64,000 bases of DNA from Cognatitamlana sp035818475 (GCF_035818475.1 NZ_JAYMGV010000001.1:186001-250000), one strand, 5' to 3'; positions 35,716 to 44,676 are shown, counted from the first letter of the stretch. Notes: generated by a model from the letters alone, not told the origin. Made by a program: numbers and translations.

Positions 35716-36985
35716 AGAAACCAATAGGCATTTTAAATTTGACTGGATTACCATATTCCTTTTTTTATTACTGGTAGGTTTTGGTTGGTTAAACATCTTA
35801 TCGGCTTCTCACTCAGGAACCACTATTGATTATTTTGACTTCTCACAACCTTTCGGCAAACAGCTTGTATTTATACTTTTAACCTTTGGTCTAATTGTGC
35901 TCTTACTGGCCGTAGACGCTAAGTTTTATGAACGTTTTTCAAGTGTTATCTATCTTGTGTCTATGCTATCTTTAGTCGGGCTTTTTATTTTTGGAAAAAA
36001 CGTAAATGGTGCCACATCATGGTACGCTATAGGCGGCATGACTTTACAGCCAAGTGAGTTTGCCAAAACGGCCACGGCACTGGCCGTTGCAAAATATATA
36101 AGTGATTTAAACACCAATATCAATACGCTAAAAGACCAAATACAAACATTTATTATCATAACTATTCCTGCTGTGTTAGTTATATTACAAAATGATACCG
36201 GAAGCACCCTTGTATATGCTTCCTTCTTTTTCGTGTTATATCGAGAAGGATTACCACAATATTATTTGGCTATTGGTATTTCAGGAATTATTCTTGCCAT
36301 TCTATCATTAAAATTTGGATCACTTGCTACCTCTATTATGGCTACAATAGTTATTGTTGGCTATTACTTTTTAAAGAAAAAAAGATTAAAGGTTTTTCAG
36401 TCTGTTTTCATCCTCATCCTATCAATTGGGCTCTCATTTACTATTAAATATGTTTATAACAATATATTGCCGCCTCATCAAAAGGACAGAATCACGATTT
36501 GGTTGAGCCTGGAAAAGGATCCTGTTAAACTTGAAAAAATGAAACAAACTATTGCCTATAATCTAAATGAATCTGAAAAGGCAATCAGTTCAGGTGGCTT
36601 TACAGGAAAGGGCTTTATGGAAGGCACAAGAACCACTGGTAAGTTTGTACCAGAACAACATACAGATTATATTTTTAGCACTGTTGGTGAAGAATGGGGC
36701 TTTATGGGGAGCACCTTTGTTATAATAGTTTTTGTACTCTTATTACTTCGTATTTTACATTTAGCAGAATTACAGAAATCCCAATTCAGTAGAGTTTACG
36801 GTTATGGTGTGGCTTCTATTATTTTTATACATTTCTTCATTAATATTGGTATGGTTATGGGGTTAATTCCCACAATTGGAATCCCATTACCAATGTTTAG
36901 TTATGGTGGTTCCGGTTTATGGGCCTTTACCATTTTAATTTTTATCTTTATAAAATTAGATTCCAACAGGATCAACGAATGGTAG
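35708..36985 (+). CDS. rodA: Rod-shape-determining protein RodA (SEDS glycosyltransferase)
   Basis: A 425-residue SEDS-family polymerase with about ten transmembrane helices. Segments VNGATSWYAIGGMTLQPSEF, QNDTGSTLVY, EQHTDYIFSTVGEEWGF and GIPLPMFSYGGSGLW are characteristic. It polymerises lipid II glycan strands with PBP2. I use ATG 35708; a TTG one codon upstream is in frame. It overlaps mrdA. Confidence 0.96.
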   Translation: MVRETNRHFKFDWITIFLFLLLVGFGWLNILSASHSGTTIDYFDFSQPFGKQLVFILLTFGLIVLLLAVDAKFYERFSSVIYLVSMLSLVGLFIFGKNVNGATSWYAIGGMTLQPSEFAKTATALAVAKYISDLNTNINTLKDQIQTFIIITIPAVLVILQNDTGSTLVYASFFFVLYREGLPQYYLAIGISGIILAILSLKFGSLATSIMATIVIVGYYFLKKKRLKVFQSVFILILSIGLSFTIKYVYNNILPPHQKDRITIWLSLEKDPVKLEKMKQTIAYNLNESEKAISSGGFTGKGFMEGTRTTGKFVPEQHTDYIFSTVGEEWGFMGSTFVIIVFVLLLLRILHLAELQKSQFSRVYGYGVASIIFIHFFINIGMVMGLIPTIGIPLPMFSYGGSGLWAFTILIFIFIKLDSNRINEW

Positions 36986-37012
36986 ACTAACAAATACTTT
37001 TATCCCGCTTGA

Positions 37013-37657
37013 ATGAATAAATCAACTTTCTTTGCTCTTGGATTAGTTATTATATTAGGATGCTCAAGTTCTAAAAATATAAATAACAGTTCTTTTTCTT
37101 TTGAAGAAAAAACTTTAATTATGAATGCAGATAGCTTAAAACCTATGCGTGTTTATAAAATCACCAATCCAAAAGATTCATTGTTACTAAGAACAAAAAG
37201 TGCTCCTATTACACCAAATTTAAAAGACCCTGTTTTACAAAATTTTATAAGACGACTCTATGCTACAGTTAGAGATAGCATGTCAATGGGTGTAGGTATA
37301 GCTGCACCTCAAGTTGGAATTTTAAAAAACATTATTTGGGTTCAACGCTTTGATAAGGAAAATTTACCTTTTGAAGTCTATTTAAATCCAAAAATTGTGA
37401 ATTATTCGAAAAAGAAACAAACAGTTAGAGAAGGGTGCCTATCCATTCCTAACAGAAGTGACACTTTGAACAGCAGATCCTTTTCTGTCTCTATTGAATA
37501 TGATACTATGAGTTCAGGGCATAAAACAGAAACCGTTGATGGTTTTACCTCAGTAATCTTTCAGCATGAAATAGATCATCTAAACGGTATTTTATATTTA
37601 GACCATTTACAACGAGAAGCTGTTAACACCAAAAACAATAACCACTCCTTACCATAA
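37013..37657 (+). CDS. Peptide deformylase-family lipoprotein
   Basis: A 214-residue protein with all three peptide deformylase motifs: GVGIAAPQVG (93-102, motif Gln100), EGCLSIP (140-146, metal ligand Cys142) and HEIDH (185-189, ligands His185 and His189, catalytic Glu186). It also has an N-terminal export signal ending in a lipobox, IILGC, with Cys17, and a Ser/Asn-rich linker to about residue 45. A cytoplasmic deformylase should not have this. It is placed 27 bp after rodA and 12 bp before an outer-membrane protein gene, in the elongasome operon. The protein may act on formylated or other peptides outside the cytoplasm; its true substrate is unknown. Confidence 0.88.
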   Translation: MNKSTFFALGLVIILGCSSSKNINNSSFSFEEKTLIMNADSLKPMRVYKITNPKDSLLLRTKSAPITPNLKDPVLQNFIRRLYATVRDSMSMGVGIAAPQVGILKNIIWVQRFDKENLPFEVYLNPKIVNYSKKKQTVREGCLSIPNRSDTLNSRSFSVSIEYDTMSSGHKTETVDGFTSVIFQHEIDHLNGILYLDHLQREAVNTKNNNHSLP

Positions 37658-37669
37658 ATAATATACAAA

Positions 37670-38521
37670 ATGAATAGTTTAAAAATAGTTTTAATTACTT
37701 GTTATCTAATATTCACTCTAGGCTCCTATGCTCAGGACAAATCTGAACTTGATAGTCTTTATATCCATAAGGTTGAGGATAAAAAAGAACCAGGCAAAGT
37801 TTTGCATGCCGAACCACTTTATATTGACCTTATACGAGACCTTGGAGCCAGAAAAGGTGAGAAAGAATGGAATCTGGGCGTTGAACTAAAAGATAATTTA
37901 GAATACGATGTTTATGAAGCTTTGGTTGAATATGAATGGGCGCCTATTGATCGTTTGGGGTTAGAAATAGAATTACCATTTAAATTTTATGGCCCCATTA
38001 GTGGTACTCCCAGAGATTCTATTCCTTCAGATGAACTGGAAAGTTTAAAACTAGCAGCTCAGTGGTCTTTTTATGTTAATGAGTCTACAGCTACATCTAT
38101 GGCTTTGGGTTATATTAATGAATTTGAATTTACAGACTTTAGAAACTTTGGAAGCCCTTTAATTAAAGGCAACATCTACAATCCGTTTTTTGTTATTGCA
38201 AAACGTTGGGGCAATAACTTTCATACCCTAATTTATACGGGACCTATGATAAACCACAATTTTAGAAGCAATAATGTAAGCACAACATATGATATCAATA
38301 CTAACATTCATTATATGATATCAGGCACAAACAATTTTATAGGAATAGAAATTAATAAAACTATTGACCATTCTGAATTTGAAATGACCATTAGACCACA
38401 AATGCGGGTGGGCTTAGCCGACAATCTTTTAGTGGGTATAGTAGCCGGCATACCGGTAAATTCGGAAGATGAAAGGCTCAGTTCTTTTCTTAGAATAATT
38501 TGGGAACCGGAAGAACACTAG
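37670..38521 (+). CDS. Exported outer-membrane barrel-like protein of unknown function
   Basis: A 283-residue protein with a signal peptide ending near GSYAQDKSE. The mature part begins with a conserved-looking HAEPLYIDLIRDLGARKGEK and WNLGVELKDNLEYDVYEALV, then alternating beta-strand segments such as LGLEIELPFKFYGP, ending DERLSSFLRIIWEPEEH. No named family was recognised; a small outer-membrane beta-barrel is likely. It is the last gene of the mre operon and meets gldC tail-to-tail with 3 bp between stops. Confidence 0.78.
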   Translation: MNSLKIVLITCYLIFTLGSYAQDKSELDSLYIHKVEDKKEPGKVLHAEPLYIDLIRDLGARKGEKEWNLGVELKDNLEYDVYEALVEYEWAPIDRLGLEIELPFKFYGPISGTPRDSIPSDELESLKLAAQWSFYVNESTATSMALGYINEFEFTDFRNFGSPLIKGNIYNPFFVIAKRWGNNFHTLIYTGPMINHNFRSNNVSTTYDINTNIHYMISGTNNFIGIEINKTIDHSEFEMTIRPQMRVGLADNLLVGIVAGIPVNSEDERLSSFLRIIWEPEEH

Positions 38522-38524
38522 GCA

Positions 38525-38860
38525 CTATTTCTTTAACTCTAGCTTTTCAGCAAAATAATCACAAAAATCCTTCATGGTAGCACTCATTTTTTCATCTTGA
38601 GTGGCTTTATAGAATGTATCACTCATAGCCACTAAGGTTTGATGAAAAAACACTTTCATTTCATCAACCGGCATATCTTTTGTCCATAGATCAATGCGAA
38701 GTGTTTCCTGGGCTTTAGCATCCCATACAGCAAGCATCATGGCTTTAGCTTCTTCATTAGTTATACCTCCGTCTTCTGCTGTCCAATGCAGCTTTTCAGG
38801 AACCCGGTTCTCATCTAATTCAACATTAAGTTCTATTTTTGATGTTTTATTACTTGCCAT
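38525..38860 (-). CDS. gldC: Gliding motility protein GldC
   Basis: A 111-residue soluble protein with the GldC pattern IELNVELDENRVPEKLHWTA and EEAKAMMLAVWDAKAQETLR followed by a helical C-terminus. In F. johnsoniae, GldC is needed for full gliding and stabilises GldB function. The gldB stop overlaps its start by one base, so the pair is coupled. Confidence 0.92.
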   Translation of the reverse strand: MASNKTSKIELNVELDENRVPEKLHWTAEDGGITNEEAKAMMLAVWDAKAQETLRIDLWTKDMPVDEMKVFFHQTLVAMSDTFYKATQDEKMSATMKDFCDYFAEKLELKK

Positions 38861-39822
38861 TATTTACGTGGTTTAAACTTTGAATTATTAAAAATATCTT
38901 CGGTATTAGTTATAAGCATATCCCTTAAACTTACTTCATTATTATTCATATAAGCACGCACAATTTGCCACCCTATATATTGCCCTAAACGTCCCGGAGA
39001 ACCTGTGTCAATATCTTCAAGGAAAAATTTAGAAAACGGTGCCGGGTTTATAAACCTTCCAGGTAATTTAGAATCTGTGCTAAAAAGCAATTCCCGTTCA
39101 ACAAAATAACGCCAGATATAACTTTCATTAGCAAGGGCCCAATCCAATTCATCATTGGTATACCCTATTCGTTCTGCGTCAGTTTTAAATGAGATAAGGA
39201 CATCTTTAAAATAAAGTTGCTTTCCAAAGTATATCATTTCATCCAGTAAAGTTTTCCTTTTAGGTTGATAAATATACTTTTCTGCATATTTTTCAGCCAG
39301 ATCAACTACTATTTGCTCCTTTTTTAAATCTTCACATAAATACTTAGGAATATTACCATAGAACTCATGATCACTACCTAAATAGGTATCTAATGCAATA
39401 ACAGCTATAGTATCTGTAACAATAACCCTGTTTCTATAATCCACATCATTAGTAATGGTAATTACCCTTGGTGGCTTAAATTCCGGAAAATAATACTTTA
39501 AATGATTGAATAAAGATTCTATTTCTATTTTGGTTTGGTCAAAATTTGCAAATGTTTTTTCAACAGCATTAAACAGTTCTACCTGTAAAGTATCTTCCTT
39601 TTTTGCCAACCAAAATGAATCTGAATACCTTTTTGAAAACATAAAAGGATAAGCCGTTTTTAAATTTGGTAAGGTTTTAGGAGTTACTTTAGCAAACAGT
39701 TTATCAAAACGTTCTATTGTAACACCTATATTTATCTTAGCGATCTCATTCTCTAGCTTATCTCCATTTTTACAAGAAAAAACAACTATTGAAAGTAATA
39801 AAAACGATACTATGGGTTTCAT
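38860..39822 (-). CDS. gldB: Gliding motility lipoprotein GldB
   Basis: About 320 residues, started at MKPIVSFLLLS (39822); an ATG six codons upstream (39840) is in frame but would add residues before the signal peptide. The lipobox is VVFSC. The mature part has NIGVTIERFDKLFAK, a core segment RNRVIVTDTIAVIALDTYLG and QIVRAYMNNNEVSLRDML, typical of GldB. It is essential for gliding in F. johnsoniae; its molecular role is not settled. It is co-transcribed with gldC. Confidence 0.92.
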   Translation of the reverse strand: MKPIVSFLLLSIVVFSCKNGDKLENEIAKINIGVTIERFDKLFAKVTPKTLPNLKTAYPFMFSKRYSDSFWLAKKEDTLQVELFNAVEKTFANFDQTKIEIESLFNHLKYYFPEFKPPRVITITNDVDYRNRVIVTDTIAVIALDTYLGSDHEFYGNIPKYLCEDLKKEQIVVDLAEKYAEKYIYQPKRKTLLDEMIYFGKQLYFKDVLISFKTDAERIGYTNDELDWALANESYIWRYFVERELLFSTDSKLPGRFINPAPFSKFFLEDIDTGSPGRLGQYIGWQIVRAYMNNNEVSLRDMLITNTEDIFNNSKFKPRK

Positions 39823-39867
39823 AAAAAACTTAAACGGCATAAATTTTTATAAATTGGGTGTATAGGT

Positions 39868-39875
39868 TATTTTTG
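39868..39875 (+). promoter_or_regulatory. Candidate nadE promoter -7 box
   Basis: TATTTTTG matches TAnnTTTG exactly, 40 bp upstream of the nadE ATG and in the divergent gldB-nadE gap. Confidence 0.45.
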
Positions 39876-39915
39876 TTTGCAAAGGTACTATTCTTAGAAT
39901 TAAATACATTTAAAA

Positions 39916-40704
39916 ATGCAAACAGAAAAAGTTGTTGATCATATTGTAAATTGGCTAAAAGACTATGCTACTAAAGCCGGTGTAAATGGTTTTGTAATTG
40001 GGATTTCGGGAGGTATTGATTCTGCCGTCACCTCTACGCTATGTGCTAAAACCGGATTACATGTTTTGTGTCTTGAAATGCCAATTCATCAAGCTGAAAG
40101 TCATGTAAGCAGGGCTCAGGAACATATTTCACAACTTAAAACACGTTTTGATAATGTAAGTGATACCCGCACTGACTTAACTCCAGTATTTGAAGAGTTT
40201 AAAACCGAAGTGTTTTTTGATGGTGACCAGGCAACTATTGAAATGGCATTGGCTAATACACGAGCCAGATTGAGGATGACAACACTTTACTATTATGCCG
40301 GCCTTTATAAATTATTGGTTGCCGGTACGGGTAATAAGGTGGAAGATTTTGGTGTTGGTTTTTACACTAAATATGGTGATGGTGGTGTGGATCTAAGCCC
40401 AATTGCTGATTTAGTAAAATCTGAAGTTTATCAACTGGGAACATTTTTAGAAGTACCAGAATCCATTATGGAAGCTCAACCAAGTGATGGGCTATTTGGA
40501 GATACCAGAAGTGACGAAGATCAAATTGGAGCATCGTACCCTGAATTGGAATGGGCTATGAAAATGAACGATACTGGCAAGACCATAGAAGAATTTTCCG
40601 GAAGGGAGCGAGAAGTCTTTAAAATATTTAAACGTTTTAACACCTCTAATAAACATAAAATGATTCCTATACCAATTTGCGAAATCCCCAACAATATGCT
40701 ATAA
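39916..40704 (+). CDS. nadE: Ammonia-dependent NAD+ synthetase
   Basis: A 262-residue enzyme that amidates nicotinic acid adenine dinucleotide to NAD+ with ATP. The P-loop is GISGGIDSAVTS; the body has LANTRARLRMTTLYYYAG, VAGTGNKVEDFGVGFYTKYG and DLVKSEVYQLG. The long N-terminal glutaminase domain of glutamine-dependent enzymes is absent. It is divergent from gldB and followed by a response-regulator gene with its own promoter. Confidence 0.95.
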   Translation: MQTEKVVDHIVNWLKDYATKAGVNGFVIGISGGIDSAVTSTLCAKTGLHVLCLEMPIHQAESHVSRAQEHISQLKTRFDNVSDTRTDLTPVFEEFKTEVFFDGDQATIEMALANTRARLRMTTLYYYAGLYKLLVAGTGNKVEDFGVGFYTKYGDGGVDLSPIADLVKSEVYQLGTFLEVPESIMEAQPSDGLFGDTRSDEDQIGASYPELEWAMKMNDTGKTIEEFSGREREVFKIFKRFNTSNKHKMIPIPICEIPNNML

Positions 40705-40706
40705 AC

Positions 40707-40738
40707 TTTGCAGAATTTGTAAAAAAGTATTACTTTTA
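40707..40738 (+). promoter_or_regulatory. Promoter of the response-regulator gene
   Basis: TTTG at 40707-40710 and TACTTTTA at 40731-40738 are 20 bp apart and fit the Bacteroidetes promoter with one mismatch in the -7 box. The -33 box begins right after the nadE stop. Confidence 0.5.
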
Positions 40739-40801
40739 CATGAGCTTAATCTCTCAAGGTAACAGTCTCTCAATTAGTTACTTAAAAAAAGCTTACCAAT
40801 T

Positions 40802-41431
40802 ATGATAAAATTATTAATAGCGGACAACCACCCAATTACGAGGAAAGGACTGGAAGTTCTATTCTCCGCAGCGCCCAACATAAAAGTTGTTGGAAGTGTT
40901 GATGATGGCGAGGCCATCTTAGAATTTGTAAAGAAAAACTCTGTAGACATTATTTTAACAGAAGCTGATTTCCCAAAATTGAATGGGCTAACAGTATTAC
41001 GTTATTTAAAAAATGACTATCCAGACATTAAAACCATTATTTTTAGTGGTCAACCAGAAGAAGTTTATGCCATTAACGCCATTAGAGCTGGTGCTGCCGG
41101 TTACTTAAACAAGTCTGTTAATGTTATAACCATTAATGAGGCCGTTTTAAAAGTACACGATGGCGGGATTCATTTAAGTAATGACTTAACCCAACAATTA
41201 GCTTTTGGTTCACGTGTCAATAAAGGCGGAGGTTTTTATAAAAAATTATCTACCAGAGAAGCAGAGGTATTAAAACTGCTTACTATTGGAAGAAAAAACA
41301 AGGAAATTTCAAAAGAGTTAGATATTAACGAAAAAACGGTTAGTACCTATAAGGCCAGATTAATGCGCAAATTAAAGGTCACTAACTTGGTTGACCTAGT
41401 TAACCAGGCAAAACTAAGTCAACAGTTATAA
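40802..41431 (+). CDS. NarL/FixJ-type response regulator with Glu at the phospho-acceptor site
   Basis: A 209-residue protein made of a receiver domain (1-120) and a LuxR-type helix-turn-helix (about 145-205, LSTREAEVLKLLTIGRKNKE then ISKELDINEKTVSTYKARLM). In the receiver the usual L-D-x-x-M-P acceptor segment is LTEADFPKLNG, so Glu54 takes the place of the phospho-Asp. The acidic pair is D8-N9 instead of DD. Ser82 and Lys104 are in place. It probably works without phosphorylation, locked in an active-like state or controlled otherwise. It overlaps dnaG tail-to-tail in the palindrome TTATAA (41426-41431), which supplies both stop codons. Confidence 0.92.
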   Translation: MIKLLIADNHPITRKGLEVLFSAAPNIKVVGSVDDGEAILEFVKKNSVDIILTEADFPKLNGLTVLRYLKNDYPDIKTIIFSGQPEEVYAINAIRAGAAGYLNKSVNVITINEAVLKVHDGGIHLSNDLTQQLAFGSRVNKGGGFYKKLSTREAEVLKLLTIGRKNKEISKELDINEKTVSTYKARLMRKLKVTNLVDLVNQAKLSQQL

Positions 41432-43384
41432 GACTCTGTTAAGTTTTCTGGACAGCAACATTTTTAGACCCGAATAGTCTTTTACTTCTTCAAGTATATT
41501 TCTATTCGTGTCTATCTTATTTTGTAATGTTTCTTGTTGAAACCCTTTAACCTTTTGGTCTATTAAAAAGCAGCGTAAACTTAAAATTGTTTCGCTCACT
41601 AATTGTGCTACAGAATGTTTTTTTTCTTTAGGGAAAATATTCATCCTGTTCCAATTATCAAGCATATAACGCTCATCTTCCATCAAGATAGTAGTTATTT
41701 CATTGGCCATCTCCTGATCTACAGAATTTATAAAGGTTTTCAGCTCAAATTCAGTATCTTGATTTAGCCTGTCAATTATGGTATAGTAAAGTAATTTAAA
41801 CTGTGGATTAGAAAATTCCATCTCATCATCTTGCAGGTCTAAGAATATTTTTTCAAATACTTTAGCTTGTTGAATAACCGGTTCCAACTCCAGTTCTCCT
41901 TTGTCATTTTCTTTTAAGACCAGATCTTCAAAATCTTCGGTCATATGTCCATAAAGCAATAAGGCTTCTATTATTTTTCGTTCTAAAACATATTGCACAT
42001 CTACCTTCTTTACAGGTTGTTGATGTTTAATGACCTCAAAAGCCTTTTGTTCTGTTTTACTTTTTTTATTTTCTTCCTGAAATTCCTTTTTATTTATCTG
42101 AGCCAGTGTACTGAACAGCACTTCTTCACTTATATCCATAATCCTGGCACACTCCTGAATATAAATTTCCTTTTTTATCCTATCTGGTATCTTTGAAATA
42201 CTATTTACAATATCCCTTACCGTATCTGCTTTCTTTATGGGGTCATTCTTAGACTCTTCAAACAACACAGAGGCTTTAAACTGAATAAAATCTTTTGCAT
42301 TTTCATTTAAATACAGAGACAATTCTTCTAGTGTGTTTTGTTTTGCAAAACTATCAGGGTCTTCGCCTTCAGGAAAGGTACATACTTTGACATTCATACC
42401 TTGTTCCAGTATCAAGTCTATACCTCTTAGTGAGGCTCTCATACCAGCTGCATCTCCATCAAAAAGCACAGTGATATTTTTTGTAAGCCTGTTTATCAGC
42501 CGGATTTGTTCTGATGTTAATGCCGTTCCTGATGAGGATACCACATTTTTTATACCGGTTTGGTAAAACTGAATCACATCTGTATAGCCTTCAACCAGAT
42601 AACAATTATCTTCTTTTGCTATGCTTTGTTTTGCATGGTATATACCGTATAAAACCTTACTTTTATGGTAAATGTCACTCTCTGGTGAGTTTACATATTT
42701 TGCAGCTTTTTTGTCTGTAATGAGAATACGGCCACCAAAACCCAAAACACGGCCACTCATACTCTTTATAGGAAACATTACACGTCCTTTGAACCTATCA
42801 AAGCGCTTATCTTCCTTGACTATGGTAAGTCCAGTTTTCTCTAAATAATCAATAGAATAACCTTGCTTTAAAGCTTCGTCTGTAAAAGCCTGCCATTCAT
42901 TAAGTGCATATCCCAAATCAAACTTTTTAATGGTGTCTTCTGTAAACCCACGCTCTTTAAAATAACTAAGTCCTATGGATTTGCCCTGATCGGTTTTATG
43001 AAGAATATTTTGAAAATAAGTATTGGCAAACTCACTTACCAAATACAAACTCTCCTTTTCATTGGCTCGTTCTTTTTGTTCATCAGACTGAACGGTTTCC
43101 TCTATTTCAATATTATATTTTTTGGCTAAATATCTTATAGCCTCAGGATAGGTGAAATGCTCATGCTCCATTAAAAATGAAACGGCTGTTCCTCCTTTAC
43201 CGGTTGAAAAGTCTTTCCAAATTTGTTTTACCGGAGACACCATAAAACTTGGAGATCGTTCATCACTAAACGGACTCAACCCTTTAAAGTTACTCCCCGC
43301 CTTCTTTAGTTGTACAAAATCACCAATAACCTCTTCTACACGGGTCGCTTCAAATACATGATCTATAGATGATTGAGATATCAA
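41426..43384 (-). CDS. dnaG: DNA primase with degenerate zinc-binding domain
   Basis: A 652-residue primase that makes RNA primers for replication. The N-terminal CHC2 fold is recognisable from GLSPFSDERSPSFMVSPVKQ and WKDFSTGKGGTAVSFLME, but all four zinc ligands are replaced: Ser37, Ser40, Asp58 and Thr61 at the Cys, His, Cys and Cys positions. The Toprim core is intact (YLVEGYTDVIQFYQ, FDGDAAGMRAS). The C-terminus is a DnaB-interacting helical domain. The protein is of normal length and should be functional. It is convergent with the response-regulator gene. Confidence 0.96.
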   Translation of the reverse strand: MISQSSIDHVFEATRVEEVIGDFVQLKKAGSNFKGLSPFSDERSPSFMVSPVKQIWKDFSTGKGGTAVSFLMEHEHFTYPEAIRYLAKKYNIEIEETVQSDEQKERANEKESLYLVSEFANTYFQNILHKTDQGKSIGLSYFKERGFTEDTIKKFDLGYALNEWQAFTDEALKQGYSIDYLEKTGLTIVKEDKRFDRFKGRVMFPIKSMSGRVLGFGGRILITDKKAAKYVNSPESDIYHKSKVLYGIYHAKQSIAKEDNCYLVEGYTDVIQFYQTGIKNVVSSSGTALTSEQIRLINRLTKNITVLFDGDAAGMRASLRGIDLILEQGMNVKVCTFPEGEDPDSFAKQNTLEELSLYLNENAKDFIQFKASVLFEESKNDPIKKADTVRDIVNSISKIPDRIKKEIYIQECARIMDISEEVLFSTLAQINKKEFQEENKKSKTEQKAFEVIKHQQPVKKVDVQYVLERKIIEALLLYGHMTEDFEDLVLKENDKGELELEPVIQQAKVFEKIFLDLQDDEMEFSNPQFKLLYYTIIDRLNQDTEFELKTFINSVDQEMANEITTILMEDERYMLDNWNRMNIFPKEKKHSVAQLVSETILSLRCFLIDQKVKGFQQETLQNKIDTNRNILEEVKDYSGLKMLLSRKLNRVL

Positions 43385-43541
43385 TTACAAGAATTTTTAT
43401 TGAATATAAACAGTAATGCAATATATTACTTTTTCTCAATAATACACTTAGGCGGATACAGCAATCCAAAACAGGACTTTTATATTCTTATAATGATTTC
43501 TCTACTTTTAAAATAACCGGACGCTATGAGACATAAAACAA

Positions 43542-44624
43542 TTAATCCATATCAAATCTAACCCCCAGTGATATATTATTTTGTTCTATCTCCTGATTCT
43601 TAAAAATAGGGTTTAAATCATACTTAACGTATATTGCCGTTCCTCCTAAAGCCACATAGCCGCTAAGCCCGTAAATTAAATCGGATGTATTATACCCACT
43701 TTTAAATTTATCTTTGGCTTTGCCTCCATCTTCTTTTATATACTTCAGTTTTTGTAGTGTTCCCAAATTAAATCCTCCATAAACCCCCACTCCAAACTTA
43801 ATTTGCCTATGTGTTGAATACCTGAAATAGTCGTCATATTCTCTTTTCTTTGAAGGGCCAAATTCTAGGTGTACTGGAAATACTAAATTGGTTGTTCTGA
43901 ATTTTACTTTATTAACGCCTAAAGGAAACGTTTCTAAGTCAATAGTTCCTTCATTGTTAACTAAATACTTATTGTCTTTAATGTTCAGTTTATTCCATTG
44001 AAATGAAACTCCGTATTTTAACCTGAAAAAATTAGAGTTATCCAAAAGCCTTGTTTTCCATGCAAACCCTAGTTCCATAAATCCGGAACCACCTATTTTA
44101 TACGGTGAATCATCCAAACTTTGGCCTTCTATTATGGCATTATTAAACCCAAATGCAAAAACAATATCACTTCTGGTACGCCTGTCATATTTTTTAGTCT
44201 TCTTTTTTTCTTTAATGACTATTCCAAAAAAGCTGTCATCCTCCTCTTCGTCATCTCTATCTGTTTTGGGCTGCTCTATCTTATCATTAGTCACATACCT
44301 TCCATCGTTTCTTTCTAAAAGCGCAATCTTATTATCAATTATAGCTATACGGTTTTCAATATTTAGAGCGTGCTTTTTAGCAGCCTCCTTTTTTAACGTA
44401 TTAGCCCTCTCCTCAGTGATTTCTCCCTTATTCCACCTACTATTTATAGCCTCCACCTGAGCCTTTAAAAGTGTACGTTCTTCCTTTTCAATGTTTTCTT
44501 TTAGCGTTTTTAATTCTTCAATTTTTTGTGTCTTGCTCACTACTCTAATAGAGTCTTGTGCATTGATGAGTTGCACGGCAAAACATAGTGCTACAAGCAC
44601 TAAATACTTAGTAATTATTTGCAT
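43542..44624 (-). CDS. Outer-membrane beta-barrel protein of the ECF sigma operon
   Basis: A 360-residue exported protein. A signal peptide (ending near LINAQDSIR) is followed by a ~100-residue Lys/Glu-rich coiled coil (KIEELKTLKENIEKEERTLL). A C-terminal barrel domain follows from about residue 145 (SDIVFAFGFNNAI, GGSGFMELGFAWKTRLLDNS, NNISLGVRFDMD). It lies 52 bp after the membrane partner of the sigma factor, on the same strand, and is presumably the effector of this stress or envelope module. No exact family was recognised. Confidence 0.82.
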   Translation of the reverse strand: MQIITKYLVLVALCFAVQLINAQDSIRVVSKTQKIEELKTLKENIEKEERTLLKAQVEAINSRWNKGEITEERANTLKKEAAKKHALNIENRIAIIDNKIALLERNDGRYVTNDKIEQPKTDRDDEEEDDSFFGIVIKEKKKTKKYDRRTRSDIVFAFGFNNAIIEGQSLDDSPYKIGGSGFMELGFAWKTRLLDNSNFFRLKYGVSFQWNKLNIKDNKYLVNNEGTIDLETFPLGVNKVKFRTTNLVFPVHLEFGPSKKREYDDYFRYSTHRQIKFGVGVYGGFNLGTLQKLKYIKEDGGKAKDKFKSGYNTSDLIYGLSGYVALGGTAIYVKYDLNPIFKNQEIEQNNISLGVRFDMD

Positions 44625-44676
44625 AACTGTTCGCTTTTTCCCGTTAGGGTATTGATTAATTTATTTTGATTGAATA

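Noticed and set aside
43385..43541. Possible small gene between dnaG and the barrel protein
   Set aside because: The 157-bp gap has stops in all frames and no promoter or hairpin of note.
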